Part shown: in pieces, positions 1-8,758 of the stretch
Layout: each line of letters opens with the position of its first letter
How positions within the stretch are numbered: the stretch's first letter is position 1
NCBI GenBank assembly: GCA_005883615.1
Contig: VBEC01000028.1
Coordinates: 1 to 56,867, forward strand
Length of the DNA stretch: 56,867 nucleotides
DNA from: Chloroflexota bacterium
Lineage (GTDB): Bacteria > Chloroflexota > Limnocylindria > Limnocylindrales > CSP1-4
Direction: 5' to 3'
The notes under the pieces: generated by a model
Told to the model about the DNA's origin: nothing
Databases searched by the model: none
The model's input: the letters and a program-made list of their open reading frames with translations, nothing else
Made by a program: the position numbers and the translations under genes

Positions 1-1
1 C

Positions 2-3000
2 GACTTCAGCTGGTCGGCGACCGGGCACGGGACCGACGAGCTCGGCGGTGCCGCCTCACTTGCCAACGAAACGGTCAATGGCTCGTACGACGTGCTCATG
101 CCGGCGACGACCCTGACAATCCAGACCAACGCTCCCGCACAGGTCCACGCCGGCGACTCTGTGTCGATCGTCGTCCGTGAAAAGAACACGGGCGAAGGAA
201 CGATCACCAACGTCCACGTCGACGGCACGGGCGCCTGCCTCTCGTTGTGGACGGCTTCGGCCACCAAGGTCGGCGGGGCGGCTTTCAGCGGCTCGCTCGC
301 CCACAACGAAGAGGTCGACTTCACGTGCTCCTTCCTGGCGCCTGCCAGCGACTTCAGCTGGACGGCGGACGGCAAGGGCACTGACGCCCTGGGCCATGCG
401 GTCCCCGCGACCGGCGAGCACCAGAGCGGCAGCGTCGACGTCGTCAGCCCTTCGACCGCGCTGACGCTGAAGAGCGTCTCGGCCACCAAGATCCACGCCG
501 GCGACTCGGTCACGATCGTCGTGACCGAAAAGAACACCGGCGACGGCACGCTGAGCAACGTCCATGTGGTCGCCGGTGGCGACTGCGCGGCCTTCACTCC
601 GGCCAACGTGGCTAGCTTGGCGGCCAACGCCAGCCAGGACTTCACCTGCACGATCCATACGAGCTCGAGTCAGACAGCCGACCTCTCGTGGACGGCTGAC
701 GGCAAGGGCACGGATTCGCTGGGCGATCCCGCCCCAACGGCAGGCGAGCACCAGGAAGGCAGCATCACGGTCATCAACCCGGCAACGACCCTGACCGTCA
801 AGACAGCTCCGCCGGCCAAGGTTTACCCGGGCGGCTCGATCACCATCGTCGTGACCGAGAAGAACACAGGCGACGACACGCTCGCCAACGTCCACGTCAT
901 TGGCACCGGCTCATGCGCTGCCTGGAGCCCGGCCAACGTCGTCTCGCTGGCTCCGAATGCCACCGCCGACTTCACATGCACCTTCAATGCCCCGGCTGAC
1001 GACTTCAGCTGGAGCGCGACAGCCCTCTCCAAGGACAGCCTTGGATCAGATGCCCCGCTTACCAACGAACAGGTTGGCGGCGACATCGAAGTCCTCAATC
1101 CCGCCACAACCCTCGTCCTGAAGAGCAGCACGCCGGCGGATCTCTCGAAGGTCCTCCAGGGCAGCTCGGTCACCCTCGTCGTCACCGAGACGAATACCGG
1201 GGATGACACCCTCACGGGCGTCAACGTGACCGGCTCGAACAGCTGCGCGGCGTGGGCGGCCGTTGGATCCTTCGGTGGGACCCTCGCGCCACTCGCCAAC
1301 CAGGACTTCACCTGCACCTTCTCCGTGACCACGGCGGACGTCGACTGGGCGGCCACCGGCCACGGGACGGACTCGCTCGAGAACCCGGCTCCCGCCACCA
1401 ATGAGACGACAGGCGGCCACATCCACGTCGTCAATCCCAACATCGACGTCGTCAAGACGGCCGGGGCAAGCCTGGGCAGCCAGGTCGCCGACGGCGCCGT
1501 CTACCAGACCGAAAACGGAACCACGGTTGTCTACAAGTACGTCGTGACCACCCAGGATCCCGATGGCTTGACGGCAGTCCAGGTTTCCGATGACACGTGC
1601 TCACCGGTTTCGGCCGTGACGAGCGGCGGTCACAACATCGGTGACTCGAACACGAACGACAGCCTCGAGCCGGGCGAGAGCTGGATCTTCCAGTGCTCGA
1701 AGCTGCTCACCATCGCTGACGATCAGAACACCACGATCAACGGCCATCCGGGCGTGCTCAACGTGGTCACGGCGAGCGGGCAACCGCAGGCCGGCGGTCG
1801 CGTCAGCGACACCGACAACGCCAAGGTCGAGCTGCTCGTCCCGGGCATCCAGGTCGTCAAGACTGCCGGTTCGGCCGCGGACGGTGCGACGTACACGACC
1901 GAGGCCTTCCCGAACAACGTCACCTACCACTACACGATCACGAACACCGGCCAGCTCGGCCTCCTGAACCTCGTCGTCACTGACGACAACGGGACCGCCA
2001 GCACGGCCGACGACTTCGAGGTCTGCACGATCGGCTCCCTTGCCGTGGGCGCTTCGACGACCTGCAGCAAGACCCTGACCGTCTCGGCCGACCGAACGAA
2101 CGTCGCGACGGCGACCGGTCACACCAGCCAGAAGCCAGACGTGGACGTTTCGGACACGGACAACGCCGTGGTCGATATCGTCGGACCAGGCATCCAGATC
2201 ATCAAGACTGCGGGCACGGCTGCCGATGGCGCCGAGTTCGTCACCCAGCCCGGTCCCGTCACCTTCACCTATGTCATCACCAATACCGGTGAGGTCACGC
2301 TCCTCAACGTCGTCGTCGTCGACGACAACGGGACTCCGGCCGACACCAGCGATGACGTGACGGTCGGGACGATCGCCAGCCTCGATGTCGGCGAATCGGT
2401 CACCCTGACCAAGACGCTCGACGTCACGACCAACCGGACGAATGTGGCGACCGCCACCGGTCACACCGAGCAGCAGCCGACCAAGGACGTCACCGATAGC
2501 GATGACGCCGTGGTTCGGGTGCCCACGCTCACCATCGCCAAGGACTTCACCGGGAACTCCCTGCCCGACCTGGGCGGCCTTCCACAGGCGAAGATCGGCG
2601 ACACGCTGACCTACACGCTGACCTACACCCTGGCGAATGGACCGGTCCATAACGCGGTGATCACCGACGTTCTGCCGGTCGGCCTCGCCAGCGGGGCCCC
2701 GTTCGACATCTCGAACGGCGGCACCTACGACGCGGGCACCCACACGATCACCTGGAACCTGGGGACGCTCGAAAGCAGTGGCACCGTGAGCTACAAGATC
2801 ACGGTCGCCGCGACGGCCCCGGCCGTGCTGGATCAGCCGTTCGTCAACACGGCGACGATCAAGAGCGATGAGACGCCTTCGAACAGCGATACTGCCGCGG
2901 TGCTCGTGCCGGCTCCTCCCAAGGAGGCGACACCGACGCCGAGGATCACTCCTCCCAACACCGCAACCGTGGGCGACGAGCCCAGCTCCAGCAATCCGGA

Positions 3001-3106
3001 CATGAGCCTGCTGCTGGTCCTGGTCGGAATCGCCGGTCTCGTGACGCTGCTTGGGTTCCTGACCCCGGCTCCGGCACGGGCCCGCCGACGGCAGCGCCGG
3101 CGCTAG
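2..3106 (+). CDS. Large secreted repeat protein with DUF11-like domains and TPPNTA C-terminal anchor (5' end outside window)
   Basis: The reading frame is open from the first bases, so the N-terminus lies upstream; 1034 residues are visible. It starts inside a repeat of about 110 residues (further copies begin near nt 101, 449, 779 and 1100), each with a conserved TEKNTG-like strand and one Cys pair. From nt 1436 come three longer repeats opening with I-x-V-V/I-K-T-A-G, like the DUF7507/DUF11 extracellular folds, then a DUF11-like domain (about nt 2521-2920). The end is a Pro/Thr linker, the motif TPPNTA (nt 2948-2965), a hydrophobic helix and an Arg-rich tail. This layout is that of a cell-surface anchored stalk or adhesin. 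Binding function cannot be told. Two following genes carry the same C-terminal signal. DUF11 assignment is by pattern; surface location is well supported. Confidence 0.88.
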   Translation, partial: DFSWSATGHGTDELGGAASLANETVNGSYDVLMPATTLTIQTNAPAQVHAGDSVSIVVREKNTGEGTITNVHVDGTGACLSLWTASATKVGGAAFSGSLAHNEEVDFTCSFLAPASDFSWTADGKGTDALGHAVPATGEHQSGSVDVVSPSTALTLKSVSATKIHAGDSVTIVVTEKNTGDGTLSNVHVVAGGDCAAFTPANVASLAANASQDFTCTIHTSSSQTADLSWTADGKGTDSLGDPAPTAGEHQEGSITVINPATTLTVKTAPPAKVYPGGSITIVVTEKNTGDDTLANVHVIGTGSCAAWSPANVVSLAPNATADFTCTFNAPADDFSWSATALSKDSLGSDAPLTNEQVGGDIEVLNPATTLVLKSSTPADLSKVLQGSSVTLVVTETNTGDDTLTGVNVTGSNSCAAWAAVGSFGGTLAPLANQDFTCTFSVTTADVDWAATGHGTDSLENPAPATNETTGGHIHVVNPNIDVVKTAGASLGSQVADGAVYQTENGTTVVYKYVVTTQDPDGLTAVQVSDDTCSPVSAVTSGGHNIGDSNTNDSLEPGESWIFQCSKLLTIADDQNTTINGHPGVLNVVTASGQPQAGGRVSDTDNAKVELLVPGIQVVKTAGSAADGATYTTEAFPNNVTYHYTITNTGQLGLLNLVVTDDNGTASTADDFEVCTIGSLAVGASTTCSKTLTVSADRTNVATATGHTSQKPDVDVSDTDNAVVDIVGPGIQIIKTAGTAADGAEFVTQPGPVTFTYVITNTGEVTLLNVVVVDDNGTPADTSDDVTVGTIASLDVGESVTLTKTLDVTTNRTNVATATGHTEQQPTKDVTDSDDAVVRVPTLTIAKDFTGNSLPDLGGLPQAKIGDTLTYTLTYTLANGPVHNAVITDVLPVGLASGAPFDISNGGTYDAGTHTITWNLGTLESSGTVSYKITVAATAPAVLDQPFVNTATIKSDETPSNSDTAAVLVPAPPKEATPTPRITPPNTATVGDEPSSSNPDMSLLLVLVGIAGLVTLLGFLTPAPARARRRQRRR

Positions 3107-3476
3107 CGCCAACGATCGCCACCTCAACCGGTCGTCCCGGCCTCGGGCCGGGCGGCCGGAACGGGTGAGATCGCAACTGAATTTGGGTCCCCGAGACCCG
3201 GACGGGGCGCACTTGCCTGAGTGTGTCCCGTCCGTCATCCCATTCAGGCGAAGCAGGAGTCGATCGAGGCTGGTGTAGCGCCGCACCGAAATCGGCGGTC
3301 TGGGGTACTCCTCGCGGCGGGGATGCGATTAGATAGGGGTACCTCCGTACTGGACGGGTATATGACACTTGCCGCAGCATTCACCGGCTGCGGTACCGAG
3401 GCCTCGGTTCGACAACCGATGCACCTCCACAGCGCGTACCGGGGTGATCGCAACAAGGAGAGGATCAGGGGACTGA
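3107..3476 (+). other. Structured intergenic region between two TPPNTA genes
   Basis: This gap of 370 bases holds no convincing gene. Visible structure: a small GC hairpin at 3136-3152, a 15-bp hairpin with two G-U pairs at 3199-3234 (6-nt loop), a hairpin at 3372-3393 and a perfect 14-bp palindrome at 3395-3408. The first two probably end transcription of the upstream gene; the palindrome could be an operator for the next gene. No known riboswitch class was recognised. Confidence 0.5.
3199..3234 (+). terminator. Long hairpin downstream of the DUF11-like repeat protein
   Basis: Arms at 3199-3213 and 3220-3234 pair over 15 bp including two G-U pairs, with a 6-nt loop. It is not followed by a T-run, so it is either a terminator of the kind common in high-GC genomes or an mRNA-stabilising hairpin. 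Confidence 0.5.
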
Positions 3477-4385
3477 ATGAACGGACTCATCTCTGGCCGG
3501 CGAAGACGCCGGTCCTCATCATTCCGAATCATTGGCTGGCTAGCCGTTATCTCAATGCTCGGCCTGGCCCTGCTCGGCCCTGCGGCGAGCTCCGTGCTCG
3601 CTCTGACCGGAGCCGTCTACACGAGCAACAGCGATGGTTCGATCATCGATGCGAACCACTACGACGCCAAGGCAGACGTCTATCTGACCGGCGGACCGTG
3701 CAACGGCGGTTCCCACCTCGCCGCGGGGGACTACTACTTCGAAGTGGTCCAGCCGGCTGGTGGCGGAGACCTCCTGTCGACCGACGCGATCGGCAACCGA
3801 AAGTTCACCGTCGCCGCAAATGGGTTCATCTCGTCGACGACCGGGACGCACACGACCCACGCGGTCAACTGCACGCCCTCCGTGACGGGTGTGACGATCC
3901 AGCTCATCCCCTTTGGAGACAGCGCTAACGGGGAGTACAAGCTGCAGGTTGCGACGGCAAGTTCCGTAGAGGCTTGCGCCGGTTTCAGTGCCTTGTCAAC
4001 GACTTTCCAGTTCTGCCAGCAGGCCGATCAGAAGTCGGACAACTTCCAGGTCGGAGAAATTCAAACGACCCCACCGACCAACCCGCCAACGAACCCGCCG
4101 ACCAACCCCCCCACCAATCCGCCGACCAATCCACCGACGACCCCGCCAACGACTCCGCCAACGACTCCGCCGACCGCGGCGCCGACAGAGTCCCCCGCGG
4201 GCTCCGTCGCGGAGCTGACGGGTACACCGGGCGCTACCCCGGGCCACACCCCGCCCAATACTGCCGCCGCCTTCGACGGCTCTGGTCCCGGATCGGACAG
4301 CTGGCGAATCATGCTGATCGCGTTGGCGATCCTGCTGACCGTCGTCCTCCTGTTCACGCCGAGTGGCGAGGCACGCCGCCGGTAA
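3477..4385 (+). CDS. Secreted protein with TNPP repeats and TPPNTA C-terminal anchor
   Basis: A protein of 302 residues with no recognised enzyme domain. Residues 1-42 form a signal peptide: an Arg-rich start (RRRRR at 8-12), a hydrophobic core and small residues before the mature part. A globular region of about 150 residues with a few Cys follows. Then comes a low-complexity stalk of TNPP and TTPP units, the motif TPPNTA (nt 4248-4265), a hydrophobic helix and a short Arg tail. The start ATG follows a purine-rich AAGGAGAGG stretch about 13 nt upstream, a slightly long spacing. A rho-independent terminator follows the gene, so it is its own unit or the end of one. The stalk resembles wall-spanning spacers in sortase substrates. 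Function unknown. Confidence 0.85.
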   Translation: MNGLISGRRRRRSSSFRIIGWLAVISMLGLALLGPAASSVLALTGAVYTSNSDGSIIDANHYDAKADVYLTGGPCNGGSHLAAGDYYFEVVQPAGGGDLLSTDAIGNRKFTVAANGFISSTTGTHTTHAVNCTPSVTGVTIQLIPFGDSANGEYKLQVATASSVEACAGFSALSTTFQFCQQADQKSDNFQVGEIQTTPPTNPPTNPPTNPPTNPPTNPPTTPPTTPPTTPPTAAPTESPAGSVAELTGTPGATPGHTPPNTAAAFDGSGPGSDSWRIMLIALAILLTVVLLFTPSGEARRR

Positions 4386-4409
4386 CGGCTCAGGTATCTC
4401 GCATAGACA

Positions 4410-4442
4410 GGCCGGGGCGCCACGACGGCGCCCCGGCCTTTT
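4410..4442 (+). terminator. Rho-independent terminator
   Basis: A perfect 12-bp GC-rich stem (arms 4410-4421 and 4427-4438, 5-nt loop) is followed directly by TTTT, 25 bp after the stop codon of the TNPP-repeat protein. Confidence 0.9.
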
Positions 4443-4681
4443 CATGCCTATCAAGGGCGCGCTAAGGGTGCTTGGGTGCGGATAGGAGTGGTTCCGACCA
4501 GTACCTTCGTCCTGGCCCTGAAAGCTGTCCGATAGACGTAAGGCGGGTTCGTGTATCGGAGGGTTTCGGCCGGCGGCCTACAACGTGGGTTGCGCAGGCC
4601 TCAGGTCTCCCCAGTCGATCGTCGGCGGCGCCCCCGGCAAGCTGCCGGGCGTTCGATGTCGGTAATCGAAGGAGATCTGCC

Positions 4682-5536
4682 ATGGCTCTGCTCCATTTCG
4701 GGCTTCCAAACCCATTCCGGCCGCTGTTGCTCGTTCGCCTGGGCGCGGCGACGGCGGCAGTCGCGCTGGCCGGATTTGCCTTGCTGGCACCGGTTGGGGC
4801 CCACTCGAGCGCACCGCCGGGCAACAACGGCACAGTCAAGGTGGACGGTGAGGAGTTCGACAAGCTCCACGACAACGATCCGCACGTCAGCTGCACGTTC
4901 TGGATCCAGTGGTATGGATTCGACGAGGGCACGCAGACCTCGAGCGTGACGTTCCAGGCCTGGCCTCCCACCGGCAACGGGGAGACGCTCATGGATGACG
5001 AGGTGAGCTTCAGCGGCCACGGGTCGGGCAACACACTCGACTTCCAGAAGGCTTACGACCTGACTGCGGCTCTCGCGACGTACACGCCGCATCCAAAGCA
5101 GGGCTTCCACGTCAAGCTGACCATCCACACGACAGGCTCGATCGGTGCCGATACCAAGCACAAGGTCTTCTGGGTCGGCCCTTGCGAGCAAGGCACAACC
5201 GGCGGCTCGACGCCCACGCCTCCGACGGGCGGCGGCGGCTCCACGCCCACCCCTCCGGGCGGTGGTGTCGGTGGAGTCGGTGGAACGCCCACCCCTCCGG
5301 GCGGTGGTGTCGGTGGAGTCGGTGAGGTCCTGCCTCCGGGCGGTGGCGGAGCCGGTGGCGCGGTCGAAGCCGCCACTGGCGGACCAAACGTGACCCCGCC
5401 GAACACGGCCATGGCGGGCGACCTTGCCGCGGCCCCCAATCAGGACACGTGGCGCTGGCTGCTGTTGGCCGGAGCAGCGCTGCTCATCTCACTCGCACTG
5501 ACCCTTCCCAAAGGTCGCCCGGTTAGGGAGCGCTAG
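4682..5536 (+). CDS. Secreted protein with Gly/Pro-rich stalk and TPPNTA C-terminal anchor
   Basis: A protein of 284 residues. The ATG is set by GAAGGAG at 4668-4674, 7 nt upstream; a longer open frame upstream lacks a ribosome site. Residues 1-40 are a signal peptide ending near PVGAHS. Residues 45-165 form a globular domain with Cys in SCTFW and a second Cys in GPCEQ. It is followed by a repetitive stalk of TPTPP and GGGVGGVG units, then TPPNTA (nt 5393-5410), a hydrophobic helix and an Arg/Lys tail. It is the third gene in a row with this C-terminus. The globular domain was not recognised. The repeat units are near identical at DNA level (about 5250-5330), so copy number may vary between strains. 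Confidence 0.87.
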   Translation: MALLHFGLPNPFRPLLLVRLGAATAAVALAGFALLAPVGAHSSAPPGNNGTVKVDGEEFDKLHDNDPHVSCTFWIQWYGFDEGTQTSSVTFQAWPPTGNGETLMDDEVSFSGHGSGNTLDFQKAYDLTAALATYTPHPKQGFHVKLTIHTTGSIGADTKHKVFWVGPCEQGTTGGSTPTPPTGGGGSTPTPPGGGVGGVGGTPTPPGGGVGGVGEVLPPGGGGAGGAVEAATGGPNVTPPNTAMAGDLAAAPNQDTWRWLLLAGAALLISLALTLPKGRPVRER

Positions 5537-5560
5537 GGCTGCCTCGGGCCGGCTCGAGCC

Positions 5561-6316
5561 TCACAGCTCGAGCTGGTCCCCCGGCCAGACGAACCGAACC
5601 GGCCCCTTGAACTCGGCCCGGACGGAGGCAAGCGTCTCCTCCGGGTCGAAACCCATCTGCAAGTGCGTCAGGAACAGCCGGCCGACGTTCGTGGACGCGG
5701 CAAGGGCTCCGACGGCTGGGCCGTCGAGATGCTCGGCTCCCGGCGCCGCGGGTCCAGGGCCGAACGACACTTCGCAGAGGAGATCGTCGCCGGGCAGAAT
5801 CAGCGGGGCCAGGTCCGCAGCTCGACCGCAGTCGCCCGAGTAGACGAGACCGCGCGTGGCGGAGGACCTGGAGCCGACGCTGACGCGCATGCCATAGCTG
5901 TCGCCGGTATGCCTGACCCGCGCGGACTCCACGCTCAGGTGCCCGATCTGGCACTCGCCTGGCGCCTGCGCCTGGTACTCGAATACGCCAGCCGCGAAGC
6001 CCGGCTCTCCCCACAGCGAATCCAGGCGCTTGCCCAACTCCCGGGGCGCCAGCACGCGGACCCGACGCTGGGGGTCGAACTCGTAGCGGAGGTAGTGGCG
6101 TAGCGGGACTAGATCGATGAAGTGGTCGGGATGGAGGTGGCTGATGGCGACTGCGGACAGTCCGCTCGGCTCGATACGCGCCGCAAGGCGAGCGAAGGCA
6201 CCCTGTCCGAGGTCGAGCAGGAGGCTGGAGTCCCCGCTGCGGAGCAGATAGCTGGACCCGATCGCATCTGGTCGATCGCTATAGGCCGGCCCGGCGCCGA
6301 TGACATCGAGCTGCAC
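5561..6316 (-). CDS. MBL-fold metallohydrolase, RNase Z-like
   Basis: A metallo-beta-lactamase-fold hydrolase of 251 residues. The metal motif HLHPDH lies at residues 60-65; further ligands are likely the His of VRHTGDS, the Asp of YSGDCG and the His of THLQMG. The layout (short N-terminus, no flexible tRNA arm) matches the RNase Z/elaC-like cytosolic group that also contains phosphodiesterases and arylsulfatase-type enzymes, so substrate is open. The GTG start is preceded by TAGGCT (6323-6328, complement) with a 6-nt gap, suggesting a leaderless mRNA. It is convergent with the preceding gene and stands downstream of the sigma/anti-sigma pair on the same strand. Confidence 0.85.
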   Translation of the reverse strand: MQLDVIGAGPAYSDRPDAIGSSYLLRSGDSSLLLDLGQGAFARLAARIEPSGLSAVAISHLHPDHFIDLVPLRHYLRYEFDPQRRVRVLAPRELGKRLDSLWGEPGFAAGVFEYQAQAPGECQIGHLSVESARVRHTGDSYGMRVSVGSRSSATRGLVYSGDCGRAADLAPLILPGDDLLCEVSFGPGPAAPGAEHLDGPAVGALAASTNVGRLFLTHLQMGFDPEETLASVRAEFKGPVRFVWPGDQLEL

Positions 6317-6356
6317 ACGCCCAGCCTAGCCGAGCAGTGCCTGCGGAGATGTCAGG

Positions 6357-7262
6357 TCAGGGCGTGCGTGAGCCGCCGTGTGCGGGAGGACTCGGGCGAG
6401 CCGAGGGCGGCGCGTGGCTGCTGCCTGGAGTGCTTGCCGGCCCGCCGCCGCCCGGACCCGGGCCGCCGCCGGAACCCTGGCCGACTCCGCCGCCGGAACC
6501 CTGGCCGACTCCGACGCCGGAACCCTGGCCGGAGCCGCCGCCGGAACCCAGGCCGGAGCCGCCCCCGGAGCTTCCAGAGCCCTGGCCGTTCGCATTCGGC
6601 TTGCCCTGGGCGTGCTCATCGATCGTGCGGACGGCCCCGTTCTCGCGATCGAGTACGCGATTGAGCGCATCCGCCGCGGGGGCTGGCAGCACGCCGGCGA
6701 GAGCTTCGAGCACGATACGGTGGCGTTCCAGCTCGAGGCGAAGGCGAGCGTCGCGCGTCACGTCGTCCCCTGCGAAAGCGAGCGCGTCGTCGACGATGTC
6801 GCGATATGCATTAAGTGCGGCCTGCACGGCGGCCCCGTTGCCCTGACTGGCCGCAGTCGTCGCCTCGTCGAGGCGCGTTTGCAGGCGCGCCAGATCCGCG
6901 TCTACGCGACCGCCCGGCTCGCTTGGAAGCGAGAGCGTTTCGACCCAAAGGCGCGCGTCGTAGAGAGGACCGCCGGCGCGGCTGGCGGCGAACGTCCCTC
7001 CGGCAAGGGCCAGAAGCCCGAGAAGCGCGGCCACGAGCGCGAGGGCCGGGCGTCTCCCGCCCCAGCCGGCAAGACCGCCCAGGAGGCGGCGAGCTGGACG
7101 GGCGCGGGGATCACGTCGTCGAGCGGCCGCCATGACGGCACGGCGGGTCTGCTCGACCGCGGCGGGGGCTGGATCGAGCTCGGCGTGCCCGTAGGCCATC
7201 AGGAGGGCGGCCAGCAGTGCGTCCTCGGGCTCTCCGTTGCCGTTCTCGTGATTGATCGTCAT
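6357..7262 (-). CDS. Membrane-bound anti-sigma-like protein with Gly/Ser-rich tail (DUF5667-like)
   Basis: A protein of 301 residues. Its ATG overlaps the stop of the sigma factor gene (ATGA), so the two are translationally coupled. Residues 1-70 are cytosolic, 71-93 a single membrane helix, and about 98-215 an all-alpha extracytoplasmic domain resembling DUF5667, found beside ECF sigma factors in actinobacteria and Chloroflexota. The last 80 residues are a low-complexity tail of GQGSGGG-type units ending in Pro/Ser. It probably holds or signals to the sigma factor, by analogy with gene pairs of this layout; a ZAS zinc motif is not visible, so the sigma-binding mode is unclear. The tail coincides with open but spurious frames on the other strand. 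Confidence 0.75.
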   Translation of the reverse strand: MTINHENGNGEPEDALLAALLMAYGHAELDPAPAAVEQTRRAVMAAARRRDPRARPARRLLGGLAGWGGRRPALALVAALLGLLALAGGTFAASRAGGPLYDARLWVETLSLPSEPGGRVDADLARLQTRLDEATTAASQGNGAAVQAALNAYRDIVDDALAFAGDDVTRDARLRLELERHRIVLEALAGVLPAPAADALNRVLDRENGAVRTIDEHAQGKPNANGQGSGSSGGGSGLGSGGGSGQGSGVGVGQGSGGGVGQGSGGGPGPGGGGPASTPGSSHAPPSARPSPPAHGGSRTP

Positions 7263-7852
7263 CTCCGCCTGCTCGTCTCGATGACCGGCTTTCGCTTCCG
7301 TTCTCCCGGCTCGATTGCCAATTGCCTGCGCAGTGCCGCGATGGCCCGGAACTGAAGGCCTCGTACCGTGCCTTCCTGCCGTCCCATGGCCTCGGCTGCC
7401 TCTCGGGCCGACAGCCCTGCGAAAAACCTCAGGGCGATCGCATCTCGCTGCTCTTCCGTCAGTGTGGCCAGCGCCGCTCGCACCGCTTCGACCCACTGTC
7501 GGGTCTCGACCAGCTCTTCCGGCGTCCCTCCAGCGTCCGGACGTTCGACGTTGTCGTCCATCTCGGCATGCTGTCGGTCTGTTCGGGTGAAGTCGATGAC
7601 CGCGTTCCTGGCCAGCTTGAAGAGCCAGCCCCCGAAGGGAACGCCCCGCGATTCGTAGCGCGGGAGCGCCTCCAGGGCCTTGACGAAGACGGTCTGCATC
7701 AGGTCCTCCGCGTCACTCGGGCGTCGGACGCGGCTGGCGATGTAGCGGTAGATCGGCTCGTTGTAGTGGTCAAAGAGCTCACCGAACGCTTGCGCGTCGC
7801 CGTCTCTCGACAACTGTACGAACCGCTCGATCGCGGCATCGTCGAGGGTCAT
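7259..7852 (-). CDS. ECF-family RNA polymerase sigma factor
   Basis: A sigma-70 family factor of 197 residues with the two ECF regions. Region 2 covers about residues 20-95 (DAEDLMQTVFVKAL, then GWLFKLARNAVIDF), and region 4 about 125-180 with the helix-turn-helix around GLSAREAAEAMGRQEGT. Regions 1 and 3 are missing, as usual for the ECF class. It overlaps by 4 bp with the downstream membrane protein, the standard sigma/anti-sigma arrangement, so it probably answers an envelope signal. The C-terminus after region 4 is basic (ERKRKPVIETSRRR). Target promoters cannot be predicted from this window. Confidence 0.93.
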   Translation of the reverse strand: MTLDDAAIERFVQLSRDGDAQAFGELFDHYNEPIYRYIASRVRRPSDAEDLMQTVFVKALEALPRYESRGVPFGGWLFKLARNAVIDFTRTDRQHAEMDDNVERPDAGGTPEELVETRQWVEAVRAALATLTEEQRDAIALRFFAGLSAREAAEAMGRQEGTVRGLQFRAIAALRRQLAIEPGERKRKPVIETSRRR

Positions 7853-7873
7853 AACGAAGATCCGCCCGGGCTG

Positions 7874-8758
7874 TTAGGTGCTGAAGCGTTCCGGCAGCGA
7901 TAGGTGGAGACGGCCGGCACCGCGCCCGAAGGTGACGACTTCGAAGCCCGCATCGGCGACGACACGATACCCCGCCTCCAGCGCGTATGCGAAGCAGTCC
8001 GCTCGGTGCGCATCGGATCCGGCGGTTACGGCCCGTCCACCGAGCTCCCGGAAGCGGGCGACGACGACGGCCGAGGGGTATGTCTCCGCGGGGGGCTGGC
8101 GCAGGCCACTCGTGTTCACCTCCAGGGTTGTGCCGCTCTCCACGAGTGCGGCAAGAAGCGGCTCGTACAGCTCCGGAGCGGCCGCCAGGTCGGCAGGCTT
8201 CACGAGGGGATACAGGTAGCGCTTCACCATGTCGAGGTGCCCGATCGTGTCGAAGAGGCCACTTCGAGCCGCTGCCAGAACCTCGTCAAAGTACGGCCGG
8301 ACGATCTCGCCGAGGGACCGCCCACTGCACCAGGCGGCGACCCGTCTGGGGTGGTAGACGGAATCGAGCCCCTGGTGAATGGACCCGATCGTGTAGTCGT
8401 AACGATGCCGTTCGAGGTGGTCACGGACATCGTCCTCGACCGCCCGCTCGTACGTCAGCTCGCATCCGAAACGGATCGCCACACCGCGTTCAGCCCAGCG
8501 TGCGGCGGCCTGCCGGACGGAGCGCTCACGCTCCTCGAAGGTGGAGTAGCGGTAGGCCGCGTAGCCGGGCAGGAAGTCCACGTGATCGGTGATGGCAATC
8601 TCGGCGACTCCGCGTTCCGCTGCCTCGGCAGCGTAGACGTCGATGAGAACGTTGGAATCGGGCGAGAGGTCCGTGTGCAGATGGGCATCGAGGGGCAGGT
8701 CGGTTGCCCGATCGAGCCGCTCGGTGGCTGGCGGCTCCCCGTGCGCCGCCTGCTTCAC
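7874..8758 (-). CDS. PHP-domain histidinol-phosphatase-like hydrolase
   Basis: A phosphoesterase of 294 residues from the PHP family (HisJ/HisK type). Metal-binding residues are visible: H26, H28 and D30 in DAHLHTDLS, D58-H59 in ITDHVDF, an internal GCELTYE, SIHQG, and the late GSDAHR. HisJ dephosphorylates L-histidinol phosphate in histidine synthesis, but no other his gene is near. The start overlaps the stop of kbl by ATGA, so it is the last gene of the tdh-kbl operon; a role linked to threonine breakdown or a general phosphatase activity is equally possible. Length fits the family. Confidence 0.85.
   Translation of the reverse strand: MKQAAHGEPPATERLDRATDLPLDAHLHTDLSPDSNVLIDVYAAEAAERGVAEIAITDHVDFLPGYAAYRYSTFEERERSVRQAAARWAERGVAIRFGCELTYERAVEDDVRDHLERHRYDYTIGSIHQGLDSVYHPRRVAAWCSGRSLGEIVRPYFDEVLAAARSGLFDTIGHLDMVKRYLYPLVKPADLAAAPELYEPLLAALVESGTTLEVNTSGLRQPPAETYPSAVVVARFRELGGRAVTAGSDAHRADCFAYALEAGYRVVADAGFEVVTFGRGAGRLHLSLPERFST

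Noticed and set aside
1601-3286. A 561-codon open frame on the minus strand
   Set aside because: It is antisense to the DUF11-like repeat protein, and its apparent repeats mirror the real ones.
4070-4175. Short regular repeats that might be a CRISPR array
   Set aside because: They are codon repeats for TNPP/TTPP units inside a gene, with no spacers.
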